Positions 25,463-37,359 are shown, counted from the first letter of the stretch. The stretch is 64,000 bases of DNA from Agreia pratensis (GCF_900177685.1 NZ_FXAY01000001.1:930001-994000), one strand, 5' to 3'. Program-made: numbers and translations. The notes: generated by a model not told the origin, from the sequence alone.

Positions 25463-27954
25463 CACGAAGAAAGAGCGGTGACGTCGATCGACTTGCTGAA
25501 CGGCAGGTTCGAGACGCTGGTTCCGGCGTGCAGCTGGAACGCGCCCTGCTCGTAGTGCCACCCCGCTGAGCCCTGCGCATCCACGCCCCAGTCGGCGAAG
25601 GCGCGAGCCGACACGGGAATGGTGACCCACGTGCTCTCTCCCGGTTCGACGCGAGCCGCTGCGAAACCGACGAGCCAGCGCACCGGACGCTCGATCGACG
25701 AATCCCGACGCGAGGCATACACCTGCACGACCTGCTTGCCCCGGCGCGAGCCCGTGTTCGTGACCCGCACGGCCGCCGAGACGGTGCCGCCCTCAAAGAT
25801 CGTCGAGCTGTCGAGTGCGAAGTCGTCGAGCGACCAGCTCGTGTAGCCCAGCCCGTGGCCGAACTCGTAGGCAGGTTCCGTGCCGGCCTTCAGCCAGGCC
25901 CGATACCCGATGTGGATGCCCTCGTCGTACGACACCGCACCGTTCTGGGGCGTCACGTCGATCACGGGCACGTCGGCCTGCTCGATCGGCCACGTCGTGG
26001 GCAGGCGACCACCCGGCTCCGCGAGCCCGAGAAGGATGTCGGCGACCGCGTCACCATACTGCTGCCCTCCGAACCAGCTCAGCAGCACGGCCGAGACGTC
26101 GTCTCGCCACGGCAGAAGCACGGGTGAGCCCGAGTTGACCACCACGACGGTGCGCGGGTTCACAGCGGCGACGGCGCGCACGAGCTCGTCTTGACGACCC
26201 GGCAGAGCGAGCGAGTCGCGGTCGTAACCCTCCGACTCGACGCGCGAGTTCGTTCCGACCACGACGACAGCGACATCGGCTCCGCGCGCCGCTTCGACGG
26301 CGTCGGCGATGAGCTGCTCAGGGTTGGAGGTGTCTGGCTCGATACCGATCGTGATGCTCAGCGCGCCCGCGAGCGGCCCGCCCTGCACGATGTCGTATTC
26401 GATGGTCACGTCGATCGGCGTACCCTCGACGACGGGTACCGCGATCGAGCTCGACGGTGGCGCGAGGAATGCCGCGCCGAGGTCGACGCCCTCCGTGATC
26501 ACATTCTCCTCGTGCAGCAGCTCGCCGTTCACGATGACGCGACCGTTGCCCGAGCCCGCGAAACCGAGCAGGATCTCGCCCGTCGCATCCGGTGTGTAGC
26601 GCGTGGTGAACTCGAGCATCGAGGCCCGAGCGATGGGGGCGTCGCCGCCGAACCACACGAGCGCCGACGCACGGCGGTCTTCGTCGAAGATCGAGGCACC
26701 GGATGCGTCGAGGAAGCGAACATGCGCGCCGGGTTCACCGGTGGCCGGGTTGGTCATCCGGTCGAGGGGCAGCTCAGCGATGCCCTCCTGCACGACCGCG
26801 CCGACCGAGTAGCTGACCGTGGCGTCGGGCAGCGCGGAGCGGAGTCCGTCGAGCGGGGTGACGACCTTCTCGGGAAGAACGGTGGCACTTCCGCCACCCT
26901 GGGTGCGGGCGAATCGGGCGTTGTGGCCGATCACGGCGACCGATGTCAGCGACGAGGCGTTCCACGGCAGCTCTGCGTTCTCGTTGCGCACGAGAACGGC
27001 TCCCTCCACCTCGGCTGTGCGGGCGAACGCGATTCCGTCTTCGACGACCACCGGCTCGGGCACCACGGCGTCGAAGCCCTCGAGCGCTCCGACCCGCGCG
27101 GCGAGCGCCAGCAGGCGCAGCACCTTGCGGTCGATGGCAGACTCCTCGACCTCGCCAGCGCGCACGGCGGCGACGAGGGCATCGCCCCAGGGGCCGGCGG
27201 GGCCGGGCATCACGAGGTCTTGCGAGAAGCGGGCACTGTTCACGGAGCGCACGGCGGTCCAGTCGCTGATCACCACTCCGTCGAAGCCCCACTCCGAGTT
27301 GAGCGGGGTCTCCAGCAGCTCATTCTCGGTGACGGTGGAGCCGTTCACCGAGTTGTACGAGCTCATGACCAACCAGGCGTGCGCCTCGGTGATCGCTTTC
27401 TCGAAGGCCAACAGATAGAGCTCACGCAGGGGTCGCTCGGCCACTCGCACGTCGACGGTGAAGCGGTCGGTCTCGAAGTCGTTGGCGATGTAGTGCTTGG
27501 GGGTCGCGCCGACGCCGTTCTCCTGCAGGCCCTCGACGTAGGCCGCAGCCAGGTCGGCGGTGAGAATGGGGTCTTCGCTGAACGCCTCGAAGTGGCGGCC
27601 TCCGAGCGGCGAGCGGTGCAGGTTGATGGTCGGGCCGAGCACCACGTCGACACCCTTGCGGCGCGCCTCGACGGCGGCGACGTTTCCGTAGCGGCGGGCG
27701 ATAGCCGCATCCCACGACGAACCGAGTGCGGTGGCCGAGGGCAGATTGAGCGACGGGCTGCGCTCGTCCCACACCTCGCCGCGAACGCCCGAGGGCCCAT
27801 CAGAGACGAGGATGCGACGCAGGCCGATCTTCTCGATCGGCCAGGTGGCCCAGAAGTCGTGGCCCGTGAGAACGAGCACCTTCTCTTCGAGGGTGAGCTT
27901 CGCGAGAAGCTCGAGCAGTCGCGGGTCGGTGGAGGCCTGGATGTGGTCGGTCAT
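25462..27954 (-). CDS. GH3 beta-glucosidase with PA14 insert
   Basis: 830 aa. The N-terminal barrel has LVSDGPSGVRGE, the KHYIAND substrate motif and the nucleophile Asp231 in GVVISDW. The alpha/beta sandwich is interrupted by a PA14 domain (about 400-530, with LEFTTRYTPDATGEILLGF). A fibronectin-III-like domain ends the protein (STIFEGGTVSAAVRVTNTG). This is the classic bacterial cytosolic beta-glucosidase layout. Its ATG is 3 bases after the stop of the second GH3 gene. It probably trims beta-linked glucose or xylose from imported oligomers. Confidence 0.92.
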   Translation of the reverse strand: MTDHIQASTDPRLLELLAKLTLEEKVLVLTGHDFWATWPIEKIGLRRILVSDGPSGVRGEVWDERSPSLNLPSATALGSSWDAAIARRYGNVAAVEARRKGVDVVLGPTINLHRSPLGGRHFEAFSEDPILTADLAAAYVEGLQENGVGATPKHYIANDFETDRFTVDVRVAERPLRELYLLAFEKAITEAHAWLVMSSYNSVNGSTVTENELLETPLNSEWGFDGVVISDWTAVRSVNSARFSQDLVMPGPAGPWGDALVAAVRAGEVEESAIDRKVLRLLALAARVGALEGFDAVVPEPVVVEDGIAFARTAEVEGAVLVRNENAELPWNASSLTSVAVIGHNARFARTQGGGSATVLPEKVVTPLDGLRSALPDATVSYSVGAVVQEGIAELPLDRMTNPATGEPGAHVRFLDASGASIFDEDRRASALVWFGGDAPIARASMLEFTTRYTPDATGEILLGFAGSGNGRVIVNGELLHEENVITEGVDLGAAFLAPPSSSIAVPVVEGTPIDVTIEYDIVQGGPLAGALSITIGIEPDTSNPEQLIADAVEAARGADVAVVVVGTNSRVESEGYDRDSLALPGRQDELVRAVAAVNPRTVVVVNSGSPVLLPWRDDVSAVLLSWFGGQQYGDAVADILLGLAEPGGRLPTTWPIEQADVPVIDVTPQNGAVSYDEGIHIGYRAWLKAGTEPAYEFGHGLGYTSWSLDDFALDSSTIFEGGTVSAAVRVTNTGSRRGKQVVQVYASRRDSSIERPVRWLVGFAAARVEPGESTWVTIPVSARAFADWGVDAQGSAGWHYEQGAFQLHAGTSVSNLPFSKSIDVTALSS

Positions 27955-27957
27955 GTC

Positions 27958-29745
27958 TCAGTTGCTTTCTGTGGAACGAGGGGCGTTGGAATAGCTCAGG
28001 CCGTGGCCGAAGTCGAAGAGCGGGTCGGTGAAGCGGTGCGGCTGGTCGAGGTCGCCCGCGAGCACGTCCTCCATCGAGCGCGGCATTTGGAACGGAAGCC
28101 GTCCTTGCGGCTCGGCACGCCCGAAGAGCACGTCGAGCACGGCCCGGTCGCTCGAGCCGAAGTCACCGACGAGGGCGGCGGCCTCAGCCGCGATCTCGGG
28201 GATGACCGCAGGGCGCTCGAGGTTCTGCACCACGACGGTCGGCCGCGCCGCGAGAGTCTCGCGAATCTGCGCGAGCTCGTCGGCGGGCACATCGAGCGGC
28301 CCCGAGTGGAAGTTGCTCTCGAAGATCGTCGTCTGCCGGTGGTCGTGCGGGGTGGCCAGTCGCAGAATGACGACGTCGGCATCGTCGATCGACGACGCGA
28401 CCTCGGCATACGAGAACAGCACCGCGTCGTCGATATCGGGCGCGAAGACCTTTATGCCCGCCGACAGCGGCAGGGTCGGATGCGCCGGGTCGCCGTTCGT
28501 GAGCAGCGTCAGCGAGCGACGCTGGGCCTCGAGGCCGGCGGCCACGAGATCGGCCCGGCCCACGACATCCGCCGCCTTCGTGGGGTCGAGCGGCTCGGCG
28601 TCGAACAGGCCGAGGCGCAGCTTCTCGCGCAGGATGCGCGTGACCGAATCGTCGATGCGGGCCTCGCTCACGCGGCCGTCACGCACCAGCTGAGCCACGA
28701 GCGAGCTGTCGTAGTCGCCCCCGAACTGATCGACTCCGGCCTCGAGTGCTCGCTGCGTGCGGGCTGGCGGATCGAGCTGCTCGATGCCCCACGCCCGCGC
28801 GACAAAGGGCTGCCCCATGATCTCGTGATCGTTCAGCACACCCCAGTCGGTCGAGATGATGCCCTCGAACTCGAGGCCCTCGCGCAGCATTCCGGTGATG
28901 ACCTGGCGGTTGAAGGCGAAGGCCACCTCTTCGAGCTCGGTGCCCACGGGCATGCCGTAGTAGGCCATGACCTGGTTGGCACCGGCCGCGAGCGCGGGCG
29001 GGAACGGGGCGACGTGTTCGGCGAGGTGGCCACCGGGGTACACCTGTTCCCTGCCGTGGGCGAAGTGCGGGTCCTCTCCGTCTTTCTGCGGTCCACCACC
29101 CGGAAAATGCTTGACCATCGTGGCCACGGAATCGGGCCCGAGCTCGGGAGTCTGCACGGCCTCGATGAACGCCGAGGCGAGCTCACCCGTGAGAGTCGGA
29201 TCACCGCCCCAGGTTCCTGAGATGCGCGACCAGCGCGGCTCGGTCGCGATGTCGATCTGCGGGCCGAGCAGAAGGCGGATGCCGACGGCCCGGAATTCCT
29301 GCCGCACCGCGTCGCCGAAACGGCGGGCGAGCTCGGGATCGCGGGTGGCGGCGAGCCCCGTGGGCTCCGGCCAGGCCGAGAAGGCACCGGCTGCGTGGGA
29401 TGCGCCCGCGCGCTCGGTCGCGGCGGAACGCGGGTCGCTCGACACGGTCACGGGAACCCCCGACCCGGTCTGCTTTGCCAGCACCTGCAGGGCGTTGTAC
29501 CAGCGCGCCTGCTCGGCCGGCGTCAGCACGTTCACCAGGTTCATGTGGGTCACGTGGTGCTTCACGACGTAGTCGTGCACGGGGCCGGGCAGAAGCGGGA
29601 GACCGTCTTCGGCGGGAATGGCGGAAGGGTCGACGAAGGCCATGGCGTGGAACATCTGGCCCGCCTTCTCGTCGAGGGTCAACGACGAGACGAGCTCTGC
29701 CAGCCGGGCCTCGCCGGCTTCGTCGAGTTCGAGCGAGCGAGTCAT
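27958..29745 (-). CDS. GH3 glycoside hydrolase (beta-glucosidase/exo-xylosidase type)
   Basis: 595 aa. The barrel motif KHFPGGGPQKDGEDPH (about 210-225) and the nucleophile Asp300 in GIISTDWG are clear. The second domain is short and ends at DFGHGLSYS without a PA14 or fibronectin-III module, unlike its neighbour. The ATG overlaps the GH42 stop (ATGA), with AAGGAG inside the GH42 tail. The KHFPGGG-KDG pattern is shared with exo-acting GH3 beta-glucosidases and xylosidases. The specific sugar is not certain. Confidence 0.9.
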   Translation of the reverse strand: MTRSLELDEAGEARLAELVSSLTLDEKAGQMFHAMAFVDPSAIPAEDGLPLLPGPVHDYVVKHHVTHMNLVNVLTPAEQARWYNALQVLAKQTGSGVPVTVSSDPRSAATERAGASHAAGAFSAWPEPTGLAATRDPELARRFGDAVRQEFRAVGIRLLLGPQIDIATEPRWSRISGTWGGDPTLTGELASAFIEAVQTPELGPDSVATMVKHFPGGGPQKDGEDPHFAHGREQVYPGGHLAEHVAPFPPALAAGANQVMAYYGMPVGTELEEVAFAFNRQVITGMLREGLEFEGIISTDWGVLNDHEIMGQPFVARAWGIEQLDPPARTQRALEAGVDQFGGDYDSSLVAQLVRDGRVSEARIDDSVTRILREKLRLGLFDAEPLDPTKAADVVGRADLVAAGLEAQRRSLTLLTNGDPAHPTLPLSAGIKVFAPDIDDAVLFSYAEVASSIDDADVVILRLATPHDHRQTTIFESNFHSGPLDVPADELAQIRETLAARPTVVVQNLERPAVIPEIAAEAAALVGDFGSSDRAVLDVLFGRAEPQGRLPFQMPRSMEDVLAGDLDQPHRFTDPLFDFGHGLSYSNAPRSTESN

Positions 29746-31912
29746 GGGGTCTCCTTGTGTGAGGGTGGATCAGAGTGCGGCAGAGAAGGAGTCGCGAGCA
29801 CGCGCACGTCCCAGGCGCCCAGCTCGAGGGCCGAGCCCGAGCCGAGAACCGGGCCATCGGCATCCAGCACGTCGACGAGCTCGCACGGCGTGGCGACCGA
29901 CTGCTCGAGCCACGACCAGTTGTGCACGAAGTACACGCGGCGTGCGTCGGGGCCGGTCGAACTCGTCACGGTGACGCTGGGCGGCAGGTTCTCCCAGCCG
30001 GCCACGGGCTCGGGAACGAGCCACTCGGCGATCGAGTGAGCGAGCTGCTGGTTGGGCACGGTTCCGACCATCGTGATGCGGCCCCTGCCGTGGGCACGGG
30101 TCGTGACGGCGGGCCAGCGGCCGAAATGCGGATGCACATACGACACGAGGTCGTCGGCCGTGGTCGGCGTGAGCCCGTCGATCCAGTCGGTCGCGGCCGA
30201 GCCGTCGCGCAGCGCGAGGCCGGCTACGCCGTCGGGCGCATCGGATGCCGTGGTCACCTCGAGCGGTTCGACGAGATTTGCGAGTTCGTCGTACCAGGCG
30301 CCCGCCGCGTCGTCGAGCAGCGCGGGCTTCTGCTCGAGGCGAGCCCTGCCCTCCCTGTCGGCGTAGGCAGAGCGCGGGCCGAGAACGAGGTGCCCTCCGG
30401 CCGCGGCGTAGTCGCGCAGCCAGTCGAGTTCGGAGTCTGCCGCCGTGAAGAAGGCCGGCACGATGAGCACGGGCAGCTCTGCCGCCACCGCGGCGGCATC
30501 CCGACCACCGATCGGCGCGACGCCATCCGCTGCCCTCGACTCGAAGAGCTGCTGCGGCCGCACGAGCCGGGTCTGCAGGCCTGCGTCGAACGCGCCCCGC
30601 ACGAACGACGCCATGATCTTGCGGTAGGCGTCGGCATCGAGGTACTGACCGGGGGCCTGAAAGGGCGCCTGCGACGACAGGGCGAACTTGCTGTCGGAGT
30701 CGTAGAGCACGGCGACGTCGACGTCGGGCGTGCCCTCTGAGATGAGGTCGCCAGCGCGGCCGAACTCGCCGCCGAGCAGGGCCAGCTCGCGATAGGTGCG
30801 GCCGGGCTTCTGGCTGTGCGGCAGGATTCCGCCCCAGTAGGTCTCGGTTCCGAAGTGCAGCGTGTGCCAGTGCCAGTACTCGATCATGTCGGCGCCGCGT
30901 GCCACGAGCGCCCAGGCCGCCTGCCGCCACTGCCCGTCGTAGGGCGAGAAGTTCATGGGCGAGTGCCCGATCGATGACGCGTTCGTCTCGGTCACGAGAA
31001 AGCGCGCCTGCTTCGACGAGTACATGAGGTCGGCGAGGTGGAAGAGCGCCCAGGTGCCCTTCACGATCCAGCCGGTCGAGCGCTCGTCGGTCGACGGGTG
31101 CGCCAGCGAGGACTCCATCTCGTAGTACGCGTTGCCGCTCGCCACATCGAGTTCGGCCGAGAGATCGACGTCTTCGACACCGAGCTGGTCATACGAGATA
31201 CAGGTCGTCACGAAGTGCCCAGGGGCGGCGAGTTCTCGCACGATCGCGGCCTGCCAGCCGATGAAGTCGGTCACGAGCTGCGCCTGGAAGCGCCGCCACG
31301 CGAGGTCGTACTGCGGCTGCATGTTGCCGTCGGGAACCCACAGGTCGTCCCACGTCGAGAGCCGATGCGACCAGTAGACGAGGCCCCACTCGCGGTTCAG
31401 CGTCTCGACATCACCGTACTGGTGCCGCAGAGAGTCCTTGAACGCCTCGAAGACACCGTGGTTGTAGAGCAGGCGGATTCCGGGTTCGTTGTCGACCTGA
31501 TACCCGATGATCGCGGGGTGGTCGCGATAGCGCGTGACGATGGCGCGGATGATGCGCTCGGCGTGAAAGAGGAACGCGGGGTTGGTGAAGTCCATCTCCT
31601 GCCGATTGCCCCAGCGGTTCGGCACGCCGGTCGCCACATCGGCCGCGACCTCCGGATGCGTGCGGGCCAGCCACATGGGCAGGGCGTACGTCGGCGTGCC
31701 GAGGATCACGCCGATGCCGCGCGCGTGGGCGCCGTCGAGTACGGGCTCAAGCCAATCGAGGTCGAAGACACCGTCTTCGGGCTCCCAGGTCGACCAGACG
31801 GACTCGCCGACGCGGATGACCGTGAACCCGGCCTGCTGCATGAGGTCGAGATCCTCGTCTAGCCGAGGGCTGGGCTGGTACTCGTGATAGTAAGCGGCTC
31901 CGAAACGGATGC

Positions 31913-31916
<4 letters not shown>
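29742..31916 (-). CDS. GH42 beta-galactosidase
   Basis: 724 aa. The (beta/alpha)8 domain starts AAYYHEYQP and has the acid/base Glu144 in YQVDNEPG and the nucleophile Glu at about 310 in FLVTETNASS. The trimerisation domain (about 400-600) and a C-terminal domain follow. There is no signal peptide. It releases terminal beta-galactose (or alpha-L-arabinopyranose) from oligosaccharides. Its ATG overlaps the stop of the ATPase gene (ATGA). It is tightly linked to an Opp-type importer, which probably supplies its substrate. Confidence 0.92.
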
Positions 31917-32760
<844 letters not shown>

Positions 32761-32764
<4 letters not shown>

Positions 32765-34719
32765 CGCAGGCCTTCCTTCTCAGTCTGTGCTGTCTCAGTG
32801 CGTGCCGCGACGAGCTCGCCGCGAGGTTCGCCCTCCTCGAGGATCGCCGCGAAGAGCGCTTTGGTGTATTCGTGCTCGGGGGCCGCGAAGATCGAGCGCA
32901 CCGGCCCGGTCTCGACGATGCGGCCTGCACGCATGACCGACACCCGGTCGCACAGATCGGCGACGACGCCGAAGTTGTGGGTCACCAGGATCACGCCCAT
33001 ATTCAGCTCTGCCTGCAACTCGCGCAGCAGACTCAGGACTTCGGCCTGCACGGTGACGTCGAGCGCCGTCGTGGGCTCATCGGCGATGAGCAGATCGGGG
33101 TCGCACGAGATGGCGCCGGCGATCAGCACGCGCTGGGCCATACCGCCCGAGACCTCGTGCGGATACGCGTCGAAGGTGCGCTGCGGGTTCGGAATGCCCA
33201 CCCGCTCGAGCAGGCCGAGCGCACGCTTGGTCGCCTCGGACTTGCTCAGGCCGAGGACCACACGCATCGGCTCGACCAGCTGGGAGCCGATCGTGAACGA
33301 CGCGTCGAGGTTCGACATAGGCTCCTGCGGAATGTACGCGATCTTCGCGCCGCGGAGCTTTGTCATCTCTTTCTCCGTGGCGTGAGCCAGGTCTTTGCCC
33401 TCGAACGAGATAGACCCGTCGATGACTCGACCTCCGTCGGGCAGCAGCCGCAGCACACTCCAGGCGGTCTGGGTCTTTCCCGATCCCGACTCGCCGATCA
33501 GCCCGTGCACCTCGCCGCGGCGCACGCGCAGCGAGACGTCGTTGACCACGACCTTGATCGACCCGTCGGGCTGGTCGTAGCCGACAGCGAGGTTTCTGAC
33601 CGAGAGCAGCTCTTCGCCGAACGGGTTGCCGGTCGATGAGCGACCGCCGTCTTCGGGGTCTGGATGCACGACCACGGGGTGCACGATCTCTCCGGGCTCC
33701 GAGGCGGCCGGCTGCTCGAGGGCCAGGCGGCGCTCCTCCTCAGAGATCGTGGCCATGCCGACTGTCGAGAGGTGTGCGGCCTTGACGATGGGAGCCTCGG
33801 CTGCACGGTCTCGGTTCTTGCGGCGCTTGACCGGACCGGCGGTTCGTTCGAGCTCGTCGCGCATGACGTTGGCGAGCAGCGTCAGCGCGATACAGGTGAG
33901 TGCGATCGCCGACGCCGGCCAGATCATGAGATCGGGGTTCGTGTAGATCTTGGCGAATGCGTCGTTGAGCATCGATCCCCAGCTGGGCACGGTCGTGTCA
34001 CCGAGGCCGAGGAAGTCGAGCCCTGCCTGGATCGCGATCGCGATGCCCGTGATCATCGCTGCCTGGATGATGACGGGAGCGCGCACGACCGTGAGAATGT
34101 GTCGGGCGATGATCCGAGCATCCGAAAGCCCTGCGACTCTGGCGGCATCAACGTACAGTTCGTTGCGCACCGCCGAGACCGAGGCGTAGACGAGGCGGAA
34201 GAACGCCGGCGACAGCAGCACACCGAAGATCGCCATCGAGAGCCACATCGACGGGCCGAGCACGGCCCGGGCAGCGAGCAGCACGACGATGCCGGGCAGA
34301 GCCATGAGCAGGCCTGCGAACCACGACGAGACCGAATCGAACCACTTGCCGAAATATCCCGCGATGAGACCAGCGACGACGCCGATCACCGCCGCGACCA
34401 CGAGGGCCAGCAGCGCACCGGCGAGGGAGAACCTGGTGGCGAAGAGGAGGCGCGAGAGAACGTCGCGCCCGGCCGAGTCCGCACCGAGCGGATGCGCTCC
34501 CCCGGGAGGAGCGAGAACGTCCTGCAGCGAGGCCGTGTTCGGATCGGCTGGTGCAAGCAGGGGGGCGAAGATCGCCGAGAGCACGAGAAGCGCGAGGAAG
34601 ATCAGCGCGATGAGCCCCACGGGGTTCTTGAGCAGCTTGCGAAACAGAGACACGCGCGCGGCGCGCTCTTCGAGCCCAGGGGTCAACTGCGGATCGGGAA
34701 GGGGCATGGAGGAGGTCAC
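32761..34719 (-). CDS. ABC transporter permease (C subunit) fused to ATPase (D subunit)
   Basis: 652 aa from GTG 34719, chosen because it overlaps the preceding stop (GTGA). Residues about 30-300 form a DppC-type permease (EAA loop near VYASVSAVRNELYVDAARVAG) with six helices. A Pro/Glu-rich linker (about 305-360) leads to an OppD-type ATPase with Walker A GESGSGKTQ, signature VSGGMAQR and Walker B LLIADEPTTALD. Such permease-ATPase fusions occur in actinobacterial importers. With the separate B and F proteins it makes a complete transporter. I see no frameshift; the linker is continuous. Confidence 0.9.
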
Positions 34720-35660
34720 GAGAGTCGCACCTTCGGGTTGAGGAAGCCTTGCAGAATGTCGATGACGAGGTTCACGACCACGACGATGATGGCGGTGACC
34801 ACGACGAGACCCATCACCAGCGGGATGTCGCCCTGGTTGGTCGCGGCGACGGCCACCTGGCCGAGGCCCGGAATGGCGAAGACCTGTTCGACGATCACGG
34901 CGCCACCGAGCAGGCCGACGAATTGCACGGCGAGAACGGCGAGAGCAGGTCCCCCCGCATTGCGCAGTACGTGCTTGTAGATGACGCGATTCGCTGAGAG
35001 CCCGCGACTGCGGAGCGTGCGCACGTAGTCCTGGCGCAGCGCGTCGATGACGGATCCGCGGATCTGCTGCGTCACACCGGCGATGCCGCCGATGGCTAGC
35101 GCGATGACGGGCAGGGCGATCGACGACAACCAGCCTGACGGCGAGGTCGCGAACTGCACGAAGCCGGTCGGCTTGAACCAACCGAGGTTGATGGCGAACA
35201 CGATCACCAGGCCAAGGGCGATGAGGAAGCCGGGAATCGCGAAGCCGAGAACGGAGATGACCTGGACGAGCCTGTCGGGCCAGCCTCGCCGACGCGCCGC
35301 CCACACTCCGAGCAGAACGGCGACGATCGCGCTGATGAGCGTCGCGCCGATGACAAGCGACAGGGTCACGGCAACCCGTGAGGAGATGGCCTGGATGACT
35401 TCTTGACCGGTGAACCACGACGTACCGAAGTCACCGACGACGGCGTGGGAGACCCAGTCGATGAACTGCCCGTACAGAGGCCTGTCGAGACCCAGCTGTT
35501 GCGCCTTCTGAGTGACGGTCTCGGCCGTTGCGGTCTGGCCGAGGATGCGGCGGGCGATGTCGCCACCGCCGATATAGAGCAGGCCGAAGGCGATCGTCGA
35601 GATGACGACGATCAGCACGACACCGGAGGCCAAGCGCCTCAAGATGAATCTCAACACCAT
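34716..35660 (-). CDS. Opp/Dpp-type ABC transporter permease (B subunit)
   Basis: 314 aa from ATG 35660, with AAAGGA upstream. The N-terminal helix MVLRFILRRLASGVVLIVVI is typical of OppB/DppB. The large periplasmic loop (about 35-100) includes WVSHAVVGDFGTSWF, and the EAA motif is near QDYVRTLRSRGLS. It follows the binding-protein gene after 95 bases that hold a strong hairpin. A longer frame upstream is rejected because it has no ribosome-binding site and overlaps the hairpin. Confidence 0.9.
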   Translation of the reverse strand: MVLRFILRRLASGVVLIVVISTIAFGLLYIGGGDIARRILGQTATAETVTQKAQQLGLDRPLYGQFIDWVSHAVVGDFGTSWFTGQEVIQAISSRVAVTLSLVIGATLISAIVAVLLGVWAARRRGWPDRLVQVISVLGFAIPGFLIALGLVIVFAINLGWFKPTGFVQFATSPSGWLSSIALPVIALAIGGIAGVTQQIRGSVIDALRQDYVRTLRSRGLSANRVIYKHVLRNAGGPALAVLAVQFVGLLGGAVIVEQVFAIPGLGQVAVAATNQGDIPLVMGLVVVTAIIVVVVNLVIDILQGFLNPKVRLS

Positions 35661-35706
35661 TGTTCCTTTGCGGAAAAGAAGAGGGATGACGCCATGGGGA
35701 ATGCCC

Positions 35707-35742
35707 CGTCGGTGCCGACGACACGAGGTGCCGGCACCGACG
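35707..35742 (-). terminator. intercistronic hairpin (partial terminator or mRNA stabiliser)
   Basis: Perfect 11-base arms CGTCGGTGCCG (35707-35717) and CGGCACCGACG (35732-35742) with a 14-base loop lie just after the binding-protein stop. A pyrimidine-rich stretch (CTCTTCTTTTCC on the transcript) follows. Such hairpins commonly keep binding-protein mRNA in excess over permease mRNA. Confidence 0.6.
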
Positions 35743-35755
35743 TGGCTCCGAGGGG

Positions 35756-37273
35756 CTACGCCTTCGGCGTGATGTTCCAGAGGTAGGGCACCGCGTTGCC
35801 GGGCTGCATGACCACCGAGGTGTTGGCATCGGTCATGTAGGTCGACTGCGTGCGGTACCACGGCGCGAACCAGGCGTTGTCGACGAGGTACTTGTTGAGA
35901 TCCTTCGCAGCCTGGGCCGACTCTTCTTCGGTGCCGTTCTGAACGGTGGCGATGTATCCATTCACCGTGTCATCAGACGTGTGGTACGGGTTGAAGGTTG
36001 CCGTGGGAGAGATCAGGAACTGAATGAGCTCCCAGTCGCCGCCCTGCTGCAGGGGGATGTAGACGACGGGGTACTTCGGCGTCAGGACGTCGGCGATGAA
36101 GTTGTTGCCCGGCTCGCCGTATTCCACGGTGATGCCGACATCGGCCAGCTGCTGCTGGATGAGGGTGAACGTCGAGGCTCCGAGAAGGGGCGAGCTGGGC
36201 ATCTGGATGGTGACTCCGTCGGCGTAACCTGCCTCGGCCAGAAGCTCCTTGGCCTTCGCGGGGTCGTAATCGTAGGCCGAGTCGAGGCTCTTGTCGTAGG
36301 CGGCGGAGCGCTCCGGGAACACCTGAGTGGTCGGAGTGCCGAAGCCATTCTCGACGGTCTTCAGCATCGCGTCCTTATCGAAGGCGTAGTTGATGGCCTG
36401 TCGCACCTTGACGTTGCTGAGAGCGGGGTCGACGGTGCCGTCGCGATCCATCAGGGTGAGTCCTGCCCAGTTCAGCTCGAGCGGGTTCGAGGTGAAACCG
36501 GAGGCCTCCATCTGGGCGATGTCGTTGTTGTTGACCGTGTTCGTGGCGTTGACCTGTCCGCCCTTCACCGCGTTGAGCAACGCTGTGGGGTCGGTATACA
36601 CGTTCATCACGATCTTGTCGTAGTGCTGGTTCTCGGGCTTCCAGTAGTCGGGGTTCTTGTTGAACACGTAGGAGGTTCCGATGACGGTGGCCGCGGTGTC
36701 GAGAGTGTAAGGACCACTGCCCACCGGAACGGTCTGGATGTCGGCGGAATCGAAGGCGCTCGGCGCCTCGACGAGTCCCGCGTTCTGCGTGAGATAGGTG
36801 AGAAGAGCCGGGTTGGCGGCCTTCAGCGTGATCGTGACGGTCTTCGCGTCGGTGGCGACGGCATCCGTCATGTCGACCAGGTACGAGGCGTTGGGGCCGG
36901 CACCGTCACGGAAGCGCACGAGGTTCTGGGCGACGGCCTCAGCATCGAGGGCGGTGCCGTCGGTGAACTTCACGTCATCGCGCAGTGTGAGCGTGAGTAC
37001 CGTCTTGTCTTCGTTGTACTCCCACTTGGTCGCGAGCCCGGGCTGGACCTCGCCCTTGGTGTCGGCCGTGAGAATGGTGTCGTAGACGGCCTGCATGTAG
37101 GGCGATTCGTTCGCCCAGTTCGACTGCGCAGCAGCGAACGTGGAGGCCTGAACGATCCCGCCGATGGTGAGGGTTCCTGCCGAACCCCCACTGTCACTCG
37201 GTGAAGCGGAGCAGCCGGTCAGGCCCAGTGCGACGACGGCGGCCACCGCCACCAATCTCTTCCATCGGAACAT
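35756..37273 (-). CDS. Opp-type ABC transporter substrate-binding lipoprotein
   Basis: 505 aa from ATG 37273 (GAAAGAG before it). In-frame ATGs at 37294 and 37306 lack a good site. The signal peptide ends in the lipobox L-T-G-C (Cys about 21). The mature protein is family 5 (SBP_bac_5): RDDVKFTDGTALDAEAV, LSNVKVRQAINYAFDK and AKELLAEAGY are typical. It lies first in the glycosidase operon, so it probably binds oligosaccharides outside the membrane. It is divergent from the TetR gene, with a palindrome at 37336-37359 between them. Confidence 0.9.
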   Translation of the reverse strand: MFRWKRLVAVAAVVALGLTGCSASPSDSGGSAGTLTIGGIVQASTFAAAQSNWANESPYMQAVYDTILTADTKGEVQPGLATKWEYNEDKTVLTLTLRDDVKFTDGTALDAEAVAQNLVRFRDGAGPNASYLVDMTDAVATDAKTVTITLKAANPALLTYLTQNAGLVEAPSAFDSADIQTVPVGSGPYTLDTAATVIGTSYVFNKNPDYWKPENQHYDKIVMNVYTDPTALLNAVKGGQVNATNTVNNNDIAQMEASGFTSNPLELNWAGLTLMDRDGTVDPALSNVKVRQAINYAFDKDAMLKTVENGFGTPTTQVFPERSAAYDKSLDSAYDYDPAKAKELLAEAGYADGVTIQMPSSPLLGASTFTLIQQQLADVGITVEYGEPGNNFIADVLTPKYPVVYIPLQQGGDWELIQFLISPTATFNPYHTSDDTVNGYIATVQNGTEEESAQAAKDLNKYLVDNAWFAPWYRTQSTYMTDANTSVVMQPGNAVPYLWNITPKA

Positions 37274-37335
37274 CGTTGTCTCTTTCGGGTGCATGTAGAC
37301 CCCCATTGGGCTACGTCTGGAGCGACGCTAACATG

Positions 37336-37359
37336 AAAAGCGAGCGACCACTAGGTTTT
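37336..37359. promoter_or_regulatory. candidate TetR operator in the divergent importer/tetR promoter region
   Basis: AAAAGCGAGC-GACC-ACTAGGTTTT, with arms matching at 7 of 10. It agrees at 18 of 24 positions with the palindrome before the nucleoside-hydrolase gene (39027-39050, read on the minus strand). The adjacent perfect palindrome GATTGAATC (37360-37368) may be part of the same control region. Confidence 0.55.

Noticed and set aside
24092-25555. 487-codon plus-strand frame opposite the GH43 gene
   Set aside because: Antisense shadow with Arg/Gly/His-rich composition and no recognisable domain.
26191-29220. Open frame of about 1000 codons on the plus strand opposite the GH3 genes
   Set aside because: It is the mirror of two clear GH3 genes on the minus strand; high GC at third positions opens the antisense frame. 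Its translation is Arg/Gly/Asp-rich with no family motif.
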